Source: an uncultured Treponema sp.
GTDB taxonomy: Bacteria; Spirochaetota; Spirochaetia; Treponematales; Treponemataceae
DNA length: 51,546 nt
NCBI GenBank assembly: GCA_947166355.1
Contig: CAMVDX010000015.1
Span: forward strand, 1 to 51,546
Direction of reading: 5' to 3'
Both the position numbers and the translations under genes were made by a program. Shown piece by piece: positions 24,742 through 33,115 of this stretch. Numbering within the stretch: position 1 is the stretch's first letter; each line of letters opens with the position of its first letter. The notes beneath the pieces were generated by a model, which did no database searches, was not told where the DNA came from, and saw only the letters and a list, made by a program, of their open reading frames with translations.

Positions 24742-27117
24742 ATGACATTAAAAGATTTAGAAATTGGACAATCAGGATGTATTTCTAAGGTTGGCGGAAA
24801 CGGTGAGCTTCGCCAGCACTTTCTGGATATGGGTGTAATTCCCGGCACTGTAATTACAAAAATTAAAACAGCGCCAATGGGAGATCCTGTTGAGTTTGAC
24901 GTAAGCGGATATGAGCTTACCATGCGTCTTGATGATGCGGCAAAGATTGAAGTAGAAACAGAAGGTTCGGTGGTTGAGTGCCCGTCAGGGCGTATCGAAA
25001 CCACCACGAACTCGAAAAATGTGGTTTCGACAAGCTCAACCACCTGTGGTAAAGCAACTGAGCACCCTGGTCTTGGAGAAGGCGGCCGCTTCCACGCAAA
25101 AGACGATGGAGATCCGCTTCCGGCCGATACAACTCTTACCTACGCACTTGTGGGAAATCAGAACTGCGGTAAGACTACCCTTTTTAATCAGCTTACAGGT
25201 TCTAATCAGCATGTGGGAAATTTTCCGGGCGTAACTGTAGACCGCAAGGACGGACAGATTCGCGGCCAGAGCAATACTCTTGTAACTGACCTTCCAGGCA
25301 TTTATTCCATGTCGCCTTATACAAGTGAAGAAATCATTTCCCGCAACTTTGTATTAAACGAAAAACCGCGCGGAATTATTAATATAGTAGATGCAACTAA
25401 CATCGAACGAAACCTTTACCTCACAATGCAGCTGCTTGAGATGGACGTACCTATGGTAATTGCCCTCAACATGATGGACGAAATGACTGGCAACGGCGGC
25501 TCTGTAAATGTAAATAAAATGGAAGAGCTGCTTGGTGTTCCGGTTGTTCCAATTTCGGCAAGTAAAAACCAGGGTGTTGATGAGCTTATAAAGCACGCAA
25601 TCCATGTTGCGTACTACCAGGAAAAACCTTTGCGCCAGGATTTTTGTGATGTAAATGATGCTGGAGGCGCAGTTCACAGAGCCCTTCATGCGGTAATTCA
25701 CCTGATTCATGACCATGCAGAAAAGGCCGGCATTCCCGTTCGTTTTGCGGCCTCAAAACTGCTTGAAGGAGACAAGCGCATTCTTTATGCTCTAAACCTT
25801 GATGTAAACGAAAAAGAAACTCTTGAACACATAACCCTGCAGATGGAAAAAGAAAGAGGTCTTGACCGCAGTGCCGCTATGGCCGACATGCGCTATTCCT
25901 ACATAAGAAGTGTATGCCGTCAGACTGTTCACAAGCCTCACGAAAGCCGGGAAAGAATCCGCTCCCAGAAAATTGACAGGCTGCTCACCGGTAAATATAC
26001 TGGCATTCCGCTTTTTATTGCAATTATGGCTCTGGTATTTTTCCTGACCTTTAATGTAATAGGAGCCTTTTTGCAGGGACTTTTAGAGCGTGGTATAGAT
26101 GCCCTTACTGCTCTTGTAGACACAGCTCTTACAGCAGCCGGCACAAATGAAGTTTTACATTCTCTTGTGATTGACGGTATTTTTGCAGGAGTGGGCTCTG
26201 TACTCTCCTTCCTGCCAATTATTGTAACCCTCTTTTTCTTTTTATCTCTGCTGGAAGATTCCGGCTACATTGCCCGCGTTGCCTTTGTAATGGATACCCT
26301 GCTTCGTAAAATAGGACTTTCGGGCCGCAGCATTGTTCCTCTTTTAATTGGCTTTGGCTGCACGGTTCCGGCTGTCATGTCTACCCGCATACTCCCGAGT
26401 GAACGCGATCGCAAGATGACAATTCTTCTTACACCCTTTATGAGCTGTACCGCAAAGCTGCCTATCTATGCCTTTTTTGTTGCAGTCTTTTTCCCAAAAC
26501 AGGGCGGCCTTATTATGACAGGCCTTTATGTCCTTGGAATTGTCATTGGCATTTTATGTGCACTTCTTTATAAGAAAACAATTTTTAAAGGAGAACCGGT
26601 TCCTTTTGTTATGGAGCTTCCAAATTACCGCCTGCCAAGTCCAAAAAGTGTATGCCAGCTTCTCTGGGAAAAGGCCAGAGACTTTTTAGAGCGCGCCTTT
26701 ACTGTAATTTTTATTGCAACAATTGTAATCTGGTTTTTACAGAGTTTTGATTTACATTTCAGATATATAGAAGATTCTTCTCAAAGCATTCTCGCCCTTA
26801 TTTCAAGTCTGATGGAGCCTCTTTTCCGTCCTCTTGGCCTTGGTGACTGGAGAATCTGTACTTCGCTTATTTCCGGCGTTATGGCAAAAGAAAGTGTAGT
26901 TTCTACTCTGGGGATTTTATTTGCAGGTGGAGTTCAGACAGCCCTTACAAAGAGCGCAGCCGCAAGCCTTTTAGTTTTCAGTCTTTTGTATACACCTTGT
27001 ATTGCGGCTATTGCTTCTGTAAAAAGAGAGCTGGGTGTAAAGTGGGCCCTGGGCATGGTTATCTGGCAGTGTGTACTGGCCTGGCTTTGTGCCTTTGTGG
27101 TGCATGTGATTTTCTAA
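24742..27117 (+). CDS. feoB: Fused FeoA-FeoB ferrous iron transporter
   Basis: The 791-residue product joins both Feo parts. FeoA occupies residues 1-75 (SH3-like: LGQ...FLDMGVIPGTVI). FeoB starts near 130 with G1 GNQNCGKTTLFN, then DLPGIYSMSPYTSEE (G3) and NMMD (G4), and continues with the membrane transporter core, including LIGFGCTVPAVMSTR and the C-terminal VMAKESVVSTLGILF. It imports Fe2+ using a GTP-controlled channel. Residues about 76-101 of the linker are encoded by an inverted pair of family C repeats. Start is ATG with a weak ribosome site. FeoC is absent. Confidence 0.95.
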   Translation: MTLKDLEIGQSGCISKVGGNGELRQHFLDMGVIPGTVITKIKTAPMGDPVEFDVSGYELTMRLDDAAKIEVETEGSVVECPSGRIETTTNSKNVVSTSSTTCGKATEHPGLGEGGRFHAKDDGDPLPADTTLTYALVGNQNCGKTTLFNQLTGSNQHVGNFPGVTVDRKDGQIRGQSNTLVTDLPGIYSMSPYTSEEIISRNFVLNEKPRGIINIVDATNIERNLYLTMQLLEMDVPMVIALNMMDEMTGNGGSVNVNKMEELLGVPVVPISASKNQGVDELIKHAIHVAYYQEKPLRQDFCDVNDAGGAVHRALHAVIHLIHDHAEKAGIPVRFAASKLLEGDKRILYALNLDVNEKETLEHITLQMEKERGLDRSAAMADMRYSYIRSVCRQTVHKPHESRERIRSQKIDRLLTGKYTGIPLFIAIMALVFFLTFNVIGAFLQGLLERGIDALTALVDTALTAAGTNEVLHSLVIDGIFAGVGSVLSFLPIIVTLFFFLSLLEDSGYIARVAFVMDTLLRKIGLSGRSIVPLLIGFGCTVPAVMSTRILPSERDRKMTILLTPFMSCTAKLPIYAFFVAVFFPKQGGLIMTGLYVLGIVIGILCALLYKKTIFKGEPVPFVMELPNYRLPSPKSVCQLLWEKARDFLERAFTVIFIATIVIWFLQSFDLHFRYIEDSSQSILALISSLMEPLFRPLGLGDWRICTSLISGVMAKESVVSTLGILFAGGVQTALTKSAAASLLVFSLLYTPCIAAIASVKRELGVKWALGMVIWQCVLAWLCAFVVHVIF
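24969..25044. repeat. Inverted pair of family C repeats in the feoA-feoB linker
   Basis: Copy 1 (24969-25005) runs GGTGGTTGAG ... CGTATCGAAACCACC; copy 2 (25021-25044) is inverted, GTGGTTTCGA ... GCTCAACCACC. They frame a 15-base spacer and are translated as part of FeoA-FeoB. Confidence 0.88.
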
Positions 27118-27123
27118 GAGAGC

Positions 27124-27237
27124 CCCTGAAACAAGTTCAGGGTGACAGTCATCCAGCTATCCTGGCACATATTCATTGTGACGATTATCCCGAAATATTC
27201 AGGAGGAATGTCATCCCGAACTTGTTTCGGGATCTCC
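27124..27237. repeat. Two family B palindromes between feoB and the S41 gene
   Basis: CCCTGAAACAAGTTCAGGG followed by TGAC (27124-27147), and TCCCGAACTTGTTTCGGGA (27213-27231) in the opposite orientation. They fill the gap between two convergent genes and may serve as bidirectional terminators. Confidence 0.75.
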
Positions 27238-28767
27238 TTATTTTCCACAATACTTATACAGTTCTTCTATCGCTTCTTCACTTTCGCAGGGGTAATCAGG
27301 TTCTACATATTTTTCTGATGTGTTCTGATTTACCCGATGGAATTTTTTGTAAGAAATCTGCATAAAGATATTGGAATTAGGCATATTAAAATGCACAACA
27401 TCACCGTAGCCGTTAGGGTTATTTGCAGGAGCCTGGCCAATCACTTTTCCAAGTCCGTTATCCTTTATCATCTGGGGAAACATCATGGCAGAAGAAAAGC
27501 TTCTTACAGAAGTTAAAACATAGACATTGCCTGTAAAAAGCAAATCCCTGATTTTATTATTTTTGATGTATCCGCTGCCAGACTTTACAAGAAAAGGTCC
27601 CAGACGGCTTGAACAGGTAGGCTCATAATAACCGTCAGTATCCAGATAGCGGATAAAATTATTGATAACTAAAGACGAACCGCCGCCATTGTTACGGACA
27701 TCAACTGCAACATTGCCGATATTGTTTTCTTTGACTTTGGTAAACATATCGTTCAAACATTTTTTGTATTCAGCATTATTTTTGCAGGAGGTCAAAGTAA
27801 GGATTGCAAGATTGTGCTCCCGGTCAATTTCATAAGAACAGAAGGAAGGAGCCTGCTGACTTTCTGCAGAAGCCTCCTCTTTTTGCTGGCGGTATTCCTT
27901 ATTGTATTCAAGGTAATCCTTGTAAGATAAAAAATCATCCTTTGTAGCTGTAAGATATTCTCTTACAAGCAGTCCCTGGTCATCTTCCTTTTCCAGTGTA
28001 TAGGTAATTCCCTTTTCCATATCATATCCAAGATAGATAAGCCACTGATAACATATTGAAAAGTCCCCAAGATCTTTAATTGCCCATAGTTCGCTTTCGT
28101 AACTAAAGAGGTCTTTTTTCTGCTGCAACAGCTCTTTATAAGGAATGCCGTTAACTTCGACAAATTCAAAGCCTTCATGTTTTGTTTTATCAAGATACTT
28201 CATATAAAGAGGTTCCTGATAGTTTGCCCTGGCATAGGTATGGGCATCCTCCAGTACAGAAAAAACTCGCTCTACATGCTGATTAAGTTCAACTACACTC
28301 AGGCTTTCTTTTCCGTTGATTTTCTGAACTTCACTATCATAGGCAGCCTTTACCTTTTTAAACTCCTCCCCTTTTTTATCAAGCATTGCAGGATGAACTC
28401 TATTCAGTTGTCTGTAAGCATAAGCTAAATCCTGAAGGGCTTCTTTTTGACTAAGCTGATAATCATAGTCCTTTGCAATTTTCCTTATATTTTTCTTATA
28501 AACGGTGCTGTTCCAGTAAGGAAAACAAAAAGCGAAAAAGAGCATGGTAAGACTGGCCCAGACGGTCAGACAGGTAAGAAGAATTTTTGATTTTTTATTT
28601 TTACCCCTGCCGCACTTTACGATATAAAAGAGGTTCAGACCAATGGCTGCAAATGCAAAAAGAGCTCCCAGCCAGGAAGGAACTGCCCACCAGAAAAACT
28701 CAACCGGTATAACAAGAACCAGTCCCAAAAGATTTATCGCGATTATTGAAATAAGAAGCTTTGTCAT
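27238..28767 (-). CDS. Membrane-anchored S41 family peptidase
   Basis: The product is 509 residues. Three hydrophobic segments lie in the first 100 residues (LLISIIAINLLGLVLVIPV, LGALFAFAAIGLNLFYIV, LLTCLTVWASLTMLFFAF), so the enzyme is anchored in the membrane. The C-terminal half matches tail-specific S41 peptidases: VDVRNNGGGSSLVINNFI and the serine region VYVLTSVRSFSSAMMFPQMI. A PDZ domain is not evident. Substrate unknown. The ATG at 28767 lies six bases after TATAAT; the in-frame start at 28833 would sit upstream of the promoter and is unlikely. Confidence 0.8.
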   Translation of the reverse strand: MTKLLISIIAINLLGLVLVIPVEFFWWAVPSWLGALFAFAAIGLNLFYIVKCGRGKNKKSKILLTCLTVWASLTMLFFAFCFPYWNSTVYKKNIRKIAKDYDYQLSQKEALQDLAYAYRQLNRVHPAMLDKKGEEFKKVKAAYDSEVQKINGKESLSVVELNQHVERVFSVLEDAHTYARANYQEPLYMKYLDKTKHEGFEFVEVNGIPYKELLQQKKDLFSYESELWAIKDLGDFSICYQWLIYLGYDMEKGITYTLEKEDDQGLLVREYLTATKDDFLSYKDYLEYNKEYRQQKEEASAESQQAPSFCSYEIDREHNLAILTLTSCKNNAEYKKCLNDMFTKVKENNIGNVAVDVRNNGGGSSLVINNFIRYLDTDGYYEPTCSSRLGPFLVKSGSGYIKNNKIRDLLFTGNVYVLTSVRSFSSAMMFPQMIKDNGLGKVIGQAPANNPNGYGDVVHFNMPNSNIFMQISYKKFHRVNQNTSEKYVEPDYPCESEEAIEELYKYCGK

Positions 28768-28773
28768 AAAGTC

Positions 28774-28803
28774 ATTATAAATAAAAGCTATTTCATTTGT
28801 CAA
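28774..28803 (-). promoter_or_regulatory. Promoter of the S41 peptidase gene
   Basis: TTGACA (28798-28803), 18-base spacer, TATAAT (28774-28779), then six bases to ATG. Its -35 box overlaps the -35 box of the icd promoter on the other strand. Confidence 0.7.
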
Positions 28804-28825
28804 AGTCTCTTGTTTTCTATATAAT
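28797..28825 (+). promoter_or_regulatory. Promoter of icd
   Basis: TTGTCA (28797-28802), 17-base spacer, TATAAT (28820-28825), then nine bases to ATG with no ribosome site. Confidence 0.72.
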
Positions 28826-28834
28826 ATTCTCATT

Positions 28835-30031
28835 ATGGCAAAAATTCAGATGAAAAACGCTATCGCCGAGCTTGACGGCGATGAAATGACTAGAGTTTTG
28901 TGGAAGGTTATTAAGGACGAGCTCCTTTTGCCTTATATTGATTTGAAGACCGAGTATTTTGATCTGGGTCTTAAGAGCCGCGACGACTCAAATGATAAGA
29001 TTACTTATGAAGCCGCTGCCGCAATTAAACGTCTTCATGTCGGCGTAAAGTGTGCGACAATCACTTCTAACCAGGCACGTGTAGAAGAATATCATCTCAA
29101 ACAGCTCACTCCTAGCCCTAACGGAATTATCCGTGCTGAACTCGACGGAACTGTTTTCCGAGAGCCTATTTTTGTCAATAATATTCACGGAACTGTAAGC
29201 TGCTGGAAAAAGCCGATTGTTCTTGGCCGCCACGCTTATGGTGATGTTTACAAGAGCTGCGAAATCAAATGTCCTACAGCCGGCCGTGCAGAGCTTGTTT
29301 TTACTGGCGTAGACGGAATGGAAATCCGCAAGACAATTATGGATATGAGCGGTCCTGGAATTATTCAGGGAATCCACAATCTTGATAAATCAATTGAAAA
29401 CTTTGCACGCTGCTGCTTTACTTATGCGCTCGACCGCAAAATAAGCGTATGGTTTGGTGCAAAGGATACAATTTCAAAAACCTACGACGGAAACTTTAAG
29501 GCGATTTTCCAGCATATTTTTGATGAAGAATACAAAGCTAAATTCGATGCTGCCGGCATTGAATATTTCTATACTCTTATTGATGATGCAGTAGCCCGTG
29601 TTATGAGAAGTGAAGGCGGCTTTATGTGGGCAACAAAGAACTATGACGGCGACGTTATGTCAGATATGATTGCTTCTGCCTGCGGTTCACTTGCAATGAT
29701 GACTTCTGTACTTGTAAGCCCGGACGGAAACTTCGAATACGAAGCAAGCCACGGAACTGTTCAGAAGCATTACTACCGCTACCTCAAGGGTGAAAAGACT
29801 TCTACAAATCCTGTAGCAACAATTTTTGCCTGGACAGGAGCTCTTGCAAAACGCGGTGAAATGGATGGAACTCCAGAGCTCGTAGAGTTTGCAAAACGCC
29901 TTGAAAAAGCAACCCTTCAGACAATTGAAGAAGGCTACATGACAGGTGATATTGCACGAATTGCTGAACCTGCTGCAAAGAAAGTTCTTAACAGCTGGGA
30001 ATATATTGCGGCAATCAAGGAAAGACTCTAA
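28835..30031 (+). CDS. icd: NADP-dependent isocitrate dehydrogenase (eukaryote-like dimeric type)
   Basis: The 398-residue product resembles the dimeric subfamily found in mitochondria and some bacteria. It catalyses isocitrate to 2-oxoglutarate plus CO2 and NADPH. Recognised parts: LDGDEMTR at the start, CATITSNQARVEEY, SPNGIIRAELDGTVFREPI, the metal-binding segment around YFYTLIDDAVARV and MIASACGSLAMMTSVLV, and the coenzyme region EASHGTVQKHYYRYLKGEKTSTNP. With no other citric acid cycle gene nearby it probably supplies 2-oxoglutarate for glutamate and NADPH. Transcription is probably leaderless. Confidence 0.96.
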   Translation: MAKIQMKNAIAELDGDEMTRVLWKVIKDELLLPYIDLKTEYFDLGLKSRDDSNDKITYEAAAAIKRLHVGVKCATITSNQARVEEYHLKQLTPSPNGIIRAELDGTVFREPIFVNNIHGTVSCWKKPIVLGRHAYGDVYKSCEIKCPTAGRAELVFTGVDGMEIRKTIMDMSGPGIIQGIHNLDKSIENFARCCFTYALDRKISVWFGAKDTISKTYDGNFKAIFQHIFDEEYKAKFDAAGIEYFYTLIDDAVARVMRSEGGFMWATKNYDGDVMSDMIASACGSLAMMTSVLVSPDGNFEYEASHGTVQKHYYRYLKGEKTSTNPVATIFAWTGALAKRGEMDGTPELVEFAKRLEKATLQTIEEGYMTGDIARIAEPAAKKVLNSWEYIAAIKERL

Positions 30032-30065
30032 ACCTGCAATATAAAGCAGCGTAAAGTTTTGCAAT

Positions 30066-30533
30066 ATGAAAAAAAATCTTTCAGTCCTTATTCTGGTTCT
30101 GTTTTTCTCTTTTCTGCTTGCGTCCTGTGGTTCTACGAAAGTTGAATCATCAGACAAAAAATCAGAAAAGAAAGGCGCACCGGCAATTGTGCTGAAAGAT
30201 TTTTTTATTGCGGAAAACACTGCTGAATATTCTGATAAAATTAAAAAGATTACAAATATAAAATCCGGCTACGAAAATAAATATCGTGTTTATTTTGTAG
30301 TTTACGATTTTAATATGGATGTTCAAACTTTTTACACTTCTTTTGATAATTTTGAAAATCCTGAAAATACAATAACAAGAACTGTAAATTTCCAGTCAGA
30401 AGAAACTGAATGGTTCTGCTGGCAAAATGTTTTCTTTGAGAGTGATTCAGGCAAGGCGACCTTTTATGCTTATGCCGAAGATTCTTATGGAAATAAAAGT
30501 AATGTTCTTTCTTATAATGTAACAATCGAATAA
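30066..30533 (+). CDS. Hypothetical lipoprotein
   Basis: The 155-residue product has a lipoprotein signal peptide with lipobox LLASC (Cys about residue 20) and a Lys/Ser-rich spacer. The remaining 110 residues look beta-rich with aromatic residues (YRVYFVVYDFNMDVQTFY, ETEWFCWQNVFFES, ATFYAYAEDSYGNKS), suggesting an immunoglobulin-like or other beta-sandwich fold. No family is recognised. It starts 34 bases after icd without a clear ribosome site. Confidence 0.7.
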   Translation: MKKNLSVLILVLFFSFLLASCGSTKVESSDKKSEKKGAPAIVLKDFFIAENTAEYSDKIKKITNIKSGYENKYRVYFVVYDFNMDVQTFYTSFDNFENPENTITRTVNFQSEETEWFCWQNVFFESDSGKATFYAYAEDSYGNKSNVLSYNVTIE

Positions 30534-30605
30534 ATCAACAATAAAATCACTTAGTACCCGAATAATCATCAAAATCCTTTTTTTTCAACTGTTATAATAT
30601 TTTAC

Positions 30606-30634
30606 TTTATTATTTAGGTAAAAAAAGTTATAAT
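30606..30634 (+). promoter_or_regulatory. Predicted promoter of the LacI-family gene
   Basis: TTTATT, 17-base spacer, TATAAT (30629-30634), then six bases to ATG. A second TATAAT lies upstream at 30593-30598. Confidence 0.45.
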
Positions 30635-30640
30635 TGACTC

Positions 30641-31666
30641 ATGGCTCAAAAGAAAAAAGTCAGATTATCTGATATTGCAGATAAACTTGGAATAAGCACT
30701 GTCACTGTTTCAAAAGCTCTTTCAGACAAGGAAGGAGTTGGTGATGAGCTGCGCTTACAGATAAAAGAGATTGCACAAAGTCTTGGTTATAAAACTAAAT
30801 CTGCATTTTCAGGAACATCAGGTGCCGCCTTTAGAAGCACGGGAAATATCGGCATATTAATTCCTTCACGTTTTTTTTCACCAAATGTTTCATACTACTG
30901 GCATATTTTTAATATTCTTTCTACAGAACTTATGAACCGCGGTTATTACAGCATTATGGAGCTTTTATCTGATGATGATGAAAAAAACTGCTTACTCCCA
31001 CGCATGCTCAACGACAAAAAAGTTGACGGTCTCATAATTCTCGGTCAGACTAACGATCGTTATCTTGAAGAATTAAATAACGTTTATTCTTCTTTTATAC
31101 TTTTTGATTTTTATTCTGCAAAACTACCGTTCGATAGTGTATCAAATGACAATTATTTCTGTTCATATTTAATGACAAATTATGTCATTTCTCAGGGCCA
31201 TAAAAAAATCCGTTTTGTGGGTAATTTCGGAGCAACAACTTCCATATCAGACAGATTCATGGGATTTCAAAAAGCAATGCTCGAAAATCATATTGCCTGC
31301 CCTGCAGAAGAAATTATAGATGATCGTGATGAACACGGAAACTTTATCACACTAAAGCTCCCTGCTGGGAAAAATATGCCTACTGCATTTGTCTGTAACT
31401 GCGACGAAACTGCTGCAAAGCTTATTAACGAGCTCGAAGAAAAAGGTTATAAAGTTCCCGAAGATATTTCTGTAACCGGCTTTGATAATTATCTTCCGCA
31501 GCAAAACTCTCCTGTCGAGCTCACTACAGTTTATATAAAGCCTGAAGATTCAACTAAAATTGCAGCCGACCTGATTATCAATAAAATTACAGGTCAGCCA
31601 TATATAAAAGGCCGCCACCTGGTAAGTGGCAGCCTTGTTATCAGAGACTCAGTAAAAAGTCTATAA
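30641..31666 (+). CDS. LacI-family transcriptional regulator
   Basis: The 341-residue product has the LacI helix-turn-helix in residues about 5-52 (LSDIADKLGISTVTVSKALS, then EIAQSLGY) and a periplasmic-binding-protein-like sensor domain (GNIGILIPSRFF, VDGLIILGQ, VSVTGFDNYLP-type segment EDISVTGFDN). Such regulators usually bind a sugar and repress nearby sugar genes. The adjacent locus 31816-39050 is the evident target, inferred from position only. The gene has TATAAT six bases before ATG and no ribosome site. Confidence 0.92.
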   Translation: MAQKKKVRLSDIADKLGISTVTVSKALSDKEGVGDELRLQIKEIAQSLGYKTKSAFSGTSGAAFRSTGNIGILIPSRFFSPNVSYYWHIFNILSTELMNRGYYSIMELLSDDDEKNCLLPRMLNDKKVDGLIILGQTNDRYLEELNNVYSSFILFDFYSAKLPFDSVSNDNYFCSYLMTNYVISQGHKKIRFVGNFGATTSISDRFMGFQKAMLENHIACPAEEIIDDRDEHGNFITLKLPAGKNMPTAFVCNCDETAAKLINELEEKGYKVPEDISVTGFDNYLPQQNSPVELTTVYIKPEDSTKIAADLIINKITGQPYIKGRHLVSGSLVIRDSVKSL

Positions 31667-31749
31667 TGCTGATTAAATAAGTCATAAAAAGCTTAGGGAA
31701 TCGCGGCTCCCGGCTGTTACGCCGTGGAGGAGCCGAAATCATTTTTTAT

Positions 31750-31830
31750 GAGATTCCGAAACAAGTTCGGAATGACCTCACAGAGTTTTTATGACCTCAC
31801 AAATGTTTTTTGACCTCACAGACTTTTTAT
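31750..31830. repeat. Family B palindrome plus three tandem 19-20-bp repeats
   Basis: A B palindrome ATTCCGAAACAAGTTCGGAAT (31753-31773) runs into three copies of TGACCTCACAGAGTTTTTA (starting at 31773, 31793 and 31811). The third reaches into the esterase gene and provides its stop codon on the minus strand. Confidence 0.7.
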
Positions 31831-32904
31831 AAACTCATATAGTTTTTCTGCGGCCTTTTTATGTGTCAGAGGACCTGGATGTCCGCGGGAACCTTTATCC
31901 TCATCAGTTTTTTCTATTTTATCCATACTTTCAAGCTCAAGCGGATAAACATTCATATCTCCTGCAGTTCCCATATATTCTTTTATTCCCTTTTTTATAA
32001 GTTCAGGAACAATATTTATAGTCAGCATTCCCCAGGTCCAGATAATCTTAGCCTTAGGATTATGTCGTCTTATTTCTCCAAGAAAGTGCTTTACTTCTGA
32101 AATAACCGCCTTTCCTGCAACTCCGTCAACACCTTTTCCATCATCCTGACTTGAAAAACCGGAATTATCATTTGTTCCAAGATTCAAAATAACATAGTCT
32201 GCACCTTCGCCATAAGCATAGGCATCGCATGAGCCCATTGCCTGCTGCTGTTCTCCGCTGAGAACTCCGCAAACCTGTTCATAATACATAGGAATAGAAG
32301 AAGTAACATCTCCATCCCACCCCCAGCACAAGCCCCAGCCGCACTGACTGATAGTTGACCAGTCTGCATTCATTTTTTTTGCGAGCTGCCTTGCATAGGT
32401 TTTGCTTGCACACATCCATTGAGTTATCCAGTCCATTTCATCAGGAGCGCCGGCAAGTCCTTCGCCCGAGGTAATACTGTCACCAATAAACTCAATTTTG
32501 CAGCTGCGAGGCTTAATGTTACAGAAATCTCCATTATCATCAAGTCTGAGTCCGGTAATTTTTAATTCATGCAATACATCACCGGGCATTGGCTGAGTAT
32601 CTTTTATTATAGAAATAAGATTTTCTTTATCGGGATTCAGATTTCGGGCAAGACAAATCCAGGTTGATTTCTTAGGTGCAATAAAACGTGTAATCTGGTA
32701 ACCATTTATTTCAACCGCAAGCCATATTTCCTGAACATCATAATTACAGGCAATTTCAGCCCATACTTCGCGGGCTTTGACACAAAACTCAAGAGCAGCT
32801 CCTGCCCAGAAAAGGCGCACAGCACCATCTTTACAAATGCCGCCTGCAACATTACGGCCAAGCAGACGCATATTTTTTATTTCATTAATTTTGTAGTTTT
32901 TCAT
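31816..32904 (-). CDS. SGNH-type carbohydrate esterase (CE2-like)
   Basis: The 362-residue product has two parts: an N-terminal beta-sandwich of about 130 residues (WAEIACNYDVQEIWLAVEIN) and a C-terminal SGNH hydrolase. The latter shows the serine block IEFIGDSITSGEG, the GTND block ILNLGTNDNSG and the late Asp/His block HPGPLTHKKAAEKL. This order matches CE2 deacetylases, which remove acetyl groups from xylan- or mannan-derived sugars. There is no signal peptide, so it should act on imported oligosaccharides in the cytoplasm. The start follows TATACT by seven bases. Confidence 0.82.
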   Translation of the reverse strand: MKNYKINEIKNMRLLGRNVAGGICKDGAVRLFWAGAALEFCVKAREVWAEIACNYDVQEIWLAVEINGYQITRFIAPKKSTWICLARNLNPDKENLISIIKDTQPMPGDVLHELKITGLRLDDNGDFCNIKPRSCKIEFIGDSITSGEGLAGAPDEMDWITQWMCASKTYARQLAKKMNADWSTISQCGWGLCWGWDGDVTSSIPMYYEQVCGVLSGEQQQAMGSCDAYAYGEGADYVILNLGTNDNSGFSSQDDGKGVDGVAGKAVISEVKHFLGEIRRHNPKAKIIWTWGMLTINIVPELIKKGIKEYMGTAGDMNVYPLELESMDKIEKTDEDKGSRGHPGPLTHKKAAEKLYEFIKSL

Positions 32905-32911
32905 AAAAATA

Positions 32912-32940
32912 AGTATACTCTATTTTAAAATAAATCTCAA
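32912..32940 (-). promoter_or_regulatory. Promoter of the CE2-like esterase gene
   Basis: TTGAGA (32935-32940), 17-base spacer, TATACT (32912-32917), then seven bases to ATG without ribosome site. Confidence 0.6.
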
Positions 32941-33004
32941 ATACAAATAGTTATATTTTAGCTAAATTTACTTAATACAAATCACCTATTTTAACTAATT
33001 TTTC

Positions 33005-33033
33005 TTGACAATTTAATCAAGCAGCAGTAAATT
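33005..33033 (+). promoter_or_regulatory. Promoter of the GH130 gene
   Basis: TTGACA (33005-33010), 17-base spacer, TAAATT (33028-33033). It gives a leader of about 75 bases that ends in AAGGAG before the ATG at 33116. A short palindrome TTTAGCTAAA (32957-32966), between the divergent promoters, is a possible operator. Confidence 0.55.
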
Positions 33034-33115
33034 AGAATCATAGATGAAATCCGGAACTTTTATTCTGAACAGATTTCAGAAAATCCGGGTGACACGACAA
33101 ATTAAGGAGCATTTT

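Noticed and set aside
24678..25043. Upstream extension of the small basic protein to about 267 residues
   Set aside because: The extra part is antisense to FeoA-FeoB and partly family C; the promoter and ATG at 24677 fit better.
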